NCBI GenBank assembly: GCA_030686995.1
Contig: CM060697.1
Coordinates: 107,755,272-107,819,271 of the forward strand
Direction: 5' to 3'
Length of the DNA: 64,000 bases
DNA from: Artemisia argyi
Lineage: Eukaryota > Streptophyta > Magnoliopsida > Asterales > Asteraceae
In this document: positions 58,860-64,000 of the stretch, in pieces
How positions within the stretch are numbered: position 1 is the first letter of the stretch
Layout: each line of letters starts with the position of its first letter
Position numbers and translations under genes: made by a program
Notes under the pieces: model-generated
What the model was told of the DNA's origin: nothing
Databases searched by the model: none
The model's input: only the letters and a program-made list of their open reading frames with translations

Positions 58860-60268
58860 TGATGCGTGGGAATCGCAACAGGCTTTACCTCTCGAGGGAT
58901 CTCGAGAAGCTTACAACCCCCACTAGGCAGTGTACCTGATCGTTGTAGTATAGTATAGTGACAAGTACCGGGGGATTGATCGTTCAGCTTAGGAATAGTG
59001 TCGCTAGGATTAGAAAGCCTAATTACTAGTTCTAAAGATGAGGGATGATTATTTTTTGTGTTTTTATATTTTTTAGAAAGCAATTAAAATCTCGGGTTTT
59101 AGAAGAGTGGGTGGAATTAGTTGCTATTCAACTAACCCAAAACTACAATGCAATCATAATAAAATACTAAAAATGAAAATAAACTAATTTATACTAAGGT
59201 TGTGAGCAGTAATTGGAGAAAATGTGTTTACTTAGATTTCACTACTCCCTAGATATCTTTTACATGTTAATTACTTGTTATAATTGCATGGATGACGGAT
59301 TGTATTCCTTAATACCATTCATGGGGTGGCGTACATAACTCCCCAATTCTATGAGCTCTTATCTCCTCCTACACCATGCCCAGCACAACTATAGGGATTG
59401 TAAACAGTGGCTCATGCATTAAATACAACCAATAAAGACCTAGTACGCCTCGGTTCATGTTTCTTAAGACGTTCAAGCATGTTACCATTTGGAGATCTGC
59501 CAGTTTTCTTAAGCCTAACATATAAAATCATTCATCCAAGACAAGAATAAACAAGTAATCAACACATAATCAATATCTAGGTTTCATTAGATCTAAGCAA
59601 ACACAAAAGAGATCTAGCCTAGCATAATGGAATTGAGACAATAACAAGATATAGACAACCAACACATAGACATATTGATTGAATTAGAAGAACACTTATC
59701 TCAATTACAATGCAAGGTCTCAAGGGTTTGGAACCCTTGAAAAACCTGTAAAAGTTGCACCAAAACCGTCTTTAGGGTTTCTCCAAAACTTCTCTTTTTT
59801 AATGTGAAAAACTAGAAAACTATATATAGGAAAATCGGGGTGACGGCGTTAAGAACAACGGTGTGACGCCATCATCTCGCCGCCAAATACTTCCTCGGAC
59901 GGCCTTGATCTACTTCTGACGGCCTGCGTGACGCCGTCATGAACTACGGATTTTTATTCTTAGGGTTTTGACGCCGTCAATAACAACTCTTGACGCCTTC
60001 ATGAGCTACGGATTTTAATTCTTGAGGTTTGACGCCGTCATGACTTTACTCTTGACGCCTTCATGTACTGTTCCAGCATGGAAAATTGAGACTTTGCCGT
60101 TTTCTTCATTTTTATGCTCAAAAAACGTCCAAAATGGCTTCTTTTCCAGAATTCACTCTCCAAGTACCTAAAATCACAAAAGGAACGATTTAGGGCAATA
60201 TTTGATCAAATAAATTCGGATTCAGGCTTAAATGACCCCCTAAAAACGGATCATTTTTCGCCTCATCA
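58860..60268 (-). repeat. single LTR of G3 (1409 bp)
   Basis: It starts TGATGCGTGGGAAT and ends CGCCTCATCA in plus coordinates. Element interior lies on both sides: primer site and gag to the left, polypurine end of the interior to the right. It contains TGACGCCGTCA palindromes between about 59840 and 60070, more decayed than in G1 and G2. Confidence 0.85.
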
Positions 60269-60831
60269 TATACCCTTACACTTGAGATTTGCTTGTCCTC
60301 AAGCAAATGTGCTTTTATTCTACTCAAAAGACAAGTTAGGGGTCATTTAACACTACTATAAAAGTAATTACAACAAATAATCGTTCCACTAAAGACCAAT
60401 AGAAAAGCACGGAGGTCATACACTAGCACCTCACAAATAGTGTTTAGATACTCACATCTCTCGGGTGTAATAAAGTAATATAACATTATGGAAATGGAAG
60501 ATATCTCTCACTACCTGTCATAGCAAAATAGATTACCATAGGCTTTGGAAAGGATCAAACCTCCACCACATGGCGTAAGCACCTAGGATAAACTATCAAA
60601 GAGGTCTTTTAAAGGGTTGTAACGTTAGGTATAGGGATATGAATTACACGGTTTTGTTGGATAAAGGAAGTTTTACTGGTGGCGAGTTAACAATCTTGGT
60701 CAATTACATGTACAATGTGGCGTTGCTAAGCCAAGACTAGACTCGACTTAAGCTAATAAATGAAAAATAACAAAAACATAAAATGAACATAGAATAAAAA
60801 GGGATGGTAGTCCGTATGTTTTTTCTCTTTT

Positions 60832-60877
<46 letters not shown>

Positions 60878-61381
60878 ATACACTCTTACCCTACCATCCA
60901 AAATAATACATCATAGGGGATGAACATTCCCCTTACACTTGAATTTTTACATACTTTACAATAAACTAAACTAATGACTCGAATTAAGAAAATCAAAACA
61001 CTTGGAGCACTTTTAAGATTAACGTACATATGGGGGCAATAAATGATGTTCTTCCCCATTACTCCATAAAATAAGTACTTACCCATGAGTCCCAATCGTC
61101 CCAAAAAAATATGTACAAGGATATGACTCGACTTAGCAACCATGTAATCAATTAGAAAGTTAACTTAGGGTTTAACAAATAACAATAATGCACTAAAAAT
61201 GAGCGCATACACGGAAGGCTAAGGCGATTTGGGTGTACATTTAAGTGGGGTGTAACAAATTCTTCCTTTAAGTAAAATGCTTAAAGTTAGAAACGAAAAG
61301 ATAGGCTCGGAGGGGTGTACTAGGGGTTTCGTGTACTAAAAATGAGTACAACGCTAAGGGTGTGGGAAAAATTAGTTGACT
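60269..61381 (-). other. G3 3' non-coding region, LTR-proximal part
   Basis: Matches 42552-43620 of G1 and the G2 region from 50906 to 51836. It includes a T tract of about 39 bases (60837-60875). No gene is supported. Confidence 0.7.
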
Positions 61382-61474
61382 TAACTATGTATCTTTGAAT
61401 CTCGTAAGAAAGCAACTAAACTATGTATCTTTCTTTCATGAACATGGTAGGATTTACTACATTAGTGAGACTAC
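61382..61474. other. filler DNA at the G3/H2 junction
   Basis: This 93-bp patchwork contains AACTATGTATCT and a 44-bp copy of Helitron sequence also found at 61478-61523. TTCATGAACATG is identical to 55145-55156. GGTAGGATTTACTAC is the reverse complement of 55155-55169, and TAGTGAGACTAC is the reverse complement of 55180-55191. Switch points share 2-4 bases. Confidence 0.8.
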
Positions 61475-64000
61475 CATCTTTGAATCTCGTAAGAAAGCAA
61501 CTAAACTATGTATCTTTCTTTCAAAGACACGGTCTACAACATCAGGCCTATTAGCAACTCCAACATGCGTAAAGTCCTCCATATATTCTTGGATCTCAGG
61601 CCAGTTAACATTGCATGTAAATGTGTTAAAGAACGACGGGTTCCCGTGCACCCGACATATGGCCAAAGCGTCCAAATAATGGCTATACATATAGCGTGGG
61701 CCTCCTGTAAAGGATGAAGGCAAAATTGTCCTTGAACCGACATCTGAACCGTCCTGATCACCGCGTGAGATAACATCGTGTAGACCTGCCATATAGTCAT
61801 TCCGAATATCATCTTGATGTTCTCTTACAAAGTCAATCCGTGATTGCTCTATGCTACAGTAGGCTGTGACAACATACTGTTGGAAAAGCCTGCCACTCCT
61901 TGGGAGAAGCCGGTATTCATTGAAACGGTCGTGTAGCTCGTACACATAGCACATTTTCATTGACATTTTCTTGGGAGGGTTAGAAGATGTCAATAACACG
62001 CGACCCAAATGGTACCCATCTTCACCAAAGAAAAAAACCAATGGGAATTGCATTGAAATATAAGATGCGTTTAGCTTACTCACATATTGTAACTGATGAT
62101 CATGCTGTTCCACGACCACATCAAATTCAGTCTCCACGTCTGGACCACCTTCAAAAACAATTGCACCAATAGAGTCGCCTGTAGACAGTTCATGCTGCCT
62201 TGAGCCGACAACACCAAATAAACGGACACTGAATTCTGGAATATCGGCCTCTGCCATTTTATCCCTGGAAGTTCTAAACAATTGCACTAATCGATTGTGC
62301 TCGTCTCGCAGCTCAATCAAATGTTCCACAATATCTGGACGCAGACTCTGGCCATTTCTTTGAAAGTGTTGCAAACGATTTGCAACTTCATTTGTGTGTC
62401 ATAGATATACAGCTGTAAAAATTGCGGGCGTGTATTAGGCTGTGGACAAAGAGAACCTATTCGATGGTAAAGCTGACTGGAAATCTTAAACACATAAGGA
62501 TCACCACCCATGTTTATAGAGTTGTCCACTTCTGCACCCAACGATGTCATTGCAAACATTTGATTGTAAGCACGAATATTCTCCAAAAAATGCCAATTAG
62601 TGAAAAGGTCTTTTATATACTACGGGTATTCACCCTGATCATGCAACCTAACTTTGCCAGCATTACAACATTTATGGTAATCCACACGCCTACTATTACC
62701 CACATCAATCCTTTCATCATACCAAAACTTTGCATTGCAATGACGGCAGGCCTGATCACACCTGCCCATATGCACATACGTATCGGGAGGGCCTGCATTA
62801 GATACAGGAAATAGAACTTTTTAGCAGCCCCCTGGTAAATAGAACAATGGCTAATCATTTTGTGCATGTAAAACATGTCAAAGCAGCACAGCAGCACACC
62901 TTGCCTAGACCTTCGGTTTCTGCTACGCACATAAGGCGGGACCTGGGTACTCTCTGATGAACGACGCATCCTAACTGCAAGAGATAAAAGATAATACTGT
63001 AAGCAAATGCAAATCCATTTAAAACACCATACCTCTGTATTTTTTATCTCAAAGCAATCAAACCTTGAGAACGCCTCGGACGATGATTCCTTGGCAGGTT
63101 CACATTGCAGGGGCCTGTTCGTGTACCAAAGTTTTGAGAGGTTTCATGAGACGAAGGGGCAAGACCGGAAGTTGTGGAACCATCCGCAAGATATTCAGGT
63201 ATAACTCTGCTTCCAGCACTATTTATAAGAAACATGTCCTCATCACCTGCAATAAATATAAAGTACATGGCATTACCCCGCAGGCCAAGATTTAGAACAC
63301 CAAACAAAACATGTAAAGAAAATGCAAATTACATCGCAATTGTGACTCGATATCGTCTGAAAGTCTTGCAAGGTGAGATTTCCTAGAACAAAACTCATCT
63401 TCATTAGAAAAGTCAAACACTTTCCGTTTTCCTTTATCCACAGAAGTTGTAGAACCATGTAGGCTAGAAAAGCTTCTTTCCTGGCTTCCTTGCACATTGC
63501 ACCCATCTAAAACACAATCATATTAAGCTTTTTAAAAACAGTAAGTTAGGCATCAAAGCATAACCAACATGCTACACACCTGCCTTTCTACAGCTGCACC
63601 GATGCACAGATCACGGGCATGCGGACTACTCTAAGAAGACTGATCCACAAACATTGGGCTTGGGTAGCAGCATTCATAATTTATACTAAAGGTACCATCT
63701 TCTCTTGCACCTTTTGTGCTAGTTTTTTCTCTATAATTAGCAGTAGTGCAAAGATCACCGGTACTAAGGCTAGCCTTACATGAACTCTGACTCACTGAGT
63801 TTAAAAGGAGATCGGCCCTACCTAGATCACTTACAATGGCCCCTGGTTGTAAATGCAGGCCATGAGACTCTGCTTGCTGATAAAAACTACTAACTTGCAT
63901 AGGTTCTAAAGGAAGCACATAGGTAACCCTACGAACGACCTTTTTTTTAGTCTTCATACTCTACAGATGTTATGGTCCTACCTAGATCACTTACAATGGC
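61475..64000 (-). pseudogene. Helitron H2, N-terminal part of Rep-helicase
   Basis: It reads right to left from the window edge. Exon-like blocks: about 63957-63631 (SFYQQAESHGLHL, GAIVSDLGR), 63505-63333 (Ser-rich, DKGKRKVFDF), 63247-63062 (GDEDMFLINSAGSR), 62969-62899 (RRSSESTQVPPY), then from 62798 the zinc-finger-like CDQACRHCNAKFWYDER, ENIRAYNQMFAMTSLGAEVD and RIGSLCPQPNTRPQFLQLY. After the same 1-base deletion as in H1 (near 62395) comes the Rep N domain (62374-61475). It stops after LRDSK at 61475, before the HUH motif. A TAG near 62620 also breaks the frame. The overlap with H1 (61478-62452) is about 99% identical. It cannot nick DNA. Confidence 0.8.
63817..64000 (-). repeat. 24-bp direct repeat, period 160 bp, at the window edge
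   Basis: CCTACCTAGATCACTTACAA followed by TGGC occurs at 63817-63840 and again at 63977-64000. In the H2 frame the first copy encodes AIVSDLGR. The second copy is cut by the window end, so a longer tandem repeat may continue beyond it. Confidence 0.75.

Larger units (their letters stand above)
55156..61381 (-). mobile_element. gypsy G3, one LTR with permuted interior
   Basis: In plus coordinates the order is 3' non-coding (55156-56417), integrase C-terminal remnant, Gag-protease (to 58688), primer site, LTR (58860-60268), then the remaining 3' non-coding part (60269-61381). The two outer ends fall about 84 bp apart in the intact G2 copy (50821 and 50906). So a complete interior and exactly one LTR are present, but opened inside the 3' region and not at the LTRs. 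No target-site duplication is seen. The left edge joins C1 at a shared CATG; the right edge enters the filler at 61382. Confidence 0.75.

Noticed and set aside
61987..62172. Plus-strand frame identical to one at 18424-18609
   Set aside because: It is an antisense shadow of the Helitron Rep frame, duplicated because H1 and H2 are copies.
1..64000. CRISPR arrays, bacterial operons or plasmid features
   Set aside because: Introns, LTRs, RPA-bearing Helitrons and XPO1 show plant nuclear DNA; no spaced identical repeats of CRISPR type are present.

Overview
The window is plant nuclear DNA, most likely from Asteraceae. It is AT-rich with many introns. The Gag-protease proteins, the copia Gag, the Helitron Rep-helicase/RPA pair and the PIF-Harbinger transposase all resemble families that are abundant in daisy-family genomes; the family-level assignment comes from recalled similarity, not a search. 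One host gene is clearly recognisable: the 3' half of an exportin-1 (XPO1/CRM1) gene, 16 exons at 23216-28190. A UDP-glycosyltransferase first exon (8554-9049) and two unrecognised small paralogous ORFs (10603-10995 and 11573-11929) are the only other non-transposon coding regions I can support. Nearly everything else is transposon DNA.

Layout: 1-2054, 5' half of a minus-strand copia element (C1). 2055-3666, 3' end and LTR of a plus-strand gypsy element (G2). 3667-4013, remnant of a minus-strand gypsy element (G1). 4019-5780, second half of a long non-coding repeat (X2). 5781-12387, gene fragments (exon-like ORF, UGT exon, LINE 3' end, two small ORFs). 12388-18891, Helitron H1 (minus). 18892-22664, repeat X1 (minus). 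22665-23164, a gap of exactly 500 Ns. 23165-28927, XPO1. 28928-32022, a Harbinger element holding a hAT-like element that holds a hairpin MITE. 33660-34300, decayed caulimovirid fragment. 34460-37010, two foldback palindromes with a small hAT MITE between. 38790-41137, first half of X2. 41138-45413, G1. 45414-51836, G2. 51842-55155, 3' part of C1. 55156-61381, gypsy G3 in permuted order. 61382-61474, filler DNA. 61475-64000, Helitron H2 (5' part).

Three observations stand out. (1) The nest X2[G1[G2[C1]]] is present in two halves in the wrong order: right ends lie at 1-5780 and left ends at 38790-55155. Three target-site duplications (GGACC, GTCTT, GATGT) and an equal-length 1423-bp LTR pair match across about 43-50 kb. 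Either the two contigs flanking the 500-N gap are in swapped order, or the locus is a tandem duplication. (2) G3 carries one LTR and starts and ends at nearly the same point of its own interior. This is what a single-LTR extrachromosomal circle would leave if it were linearised and re-inserted. (3) The G3/H2 junction is a short patchwork copied from neighbouring sequences on both strands, typical of template-switching end joining.

No complete autonomous transposon is visible. Stops, frameshifts, internal deletions and missing polymerase domains are noted in each entry. Coordinates of repeat edges without a target-site duplication are approximate.
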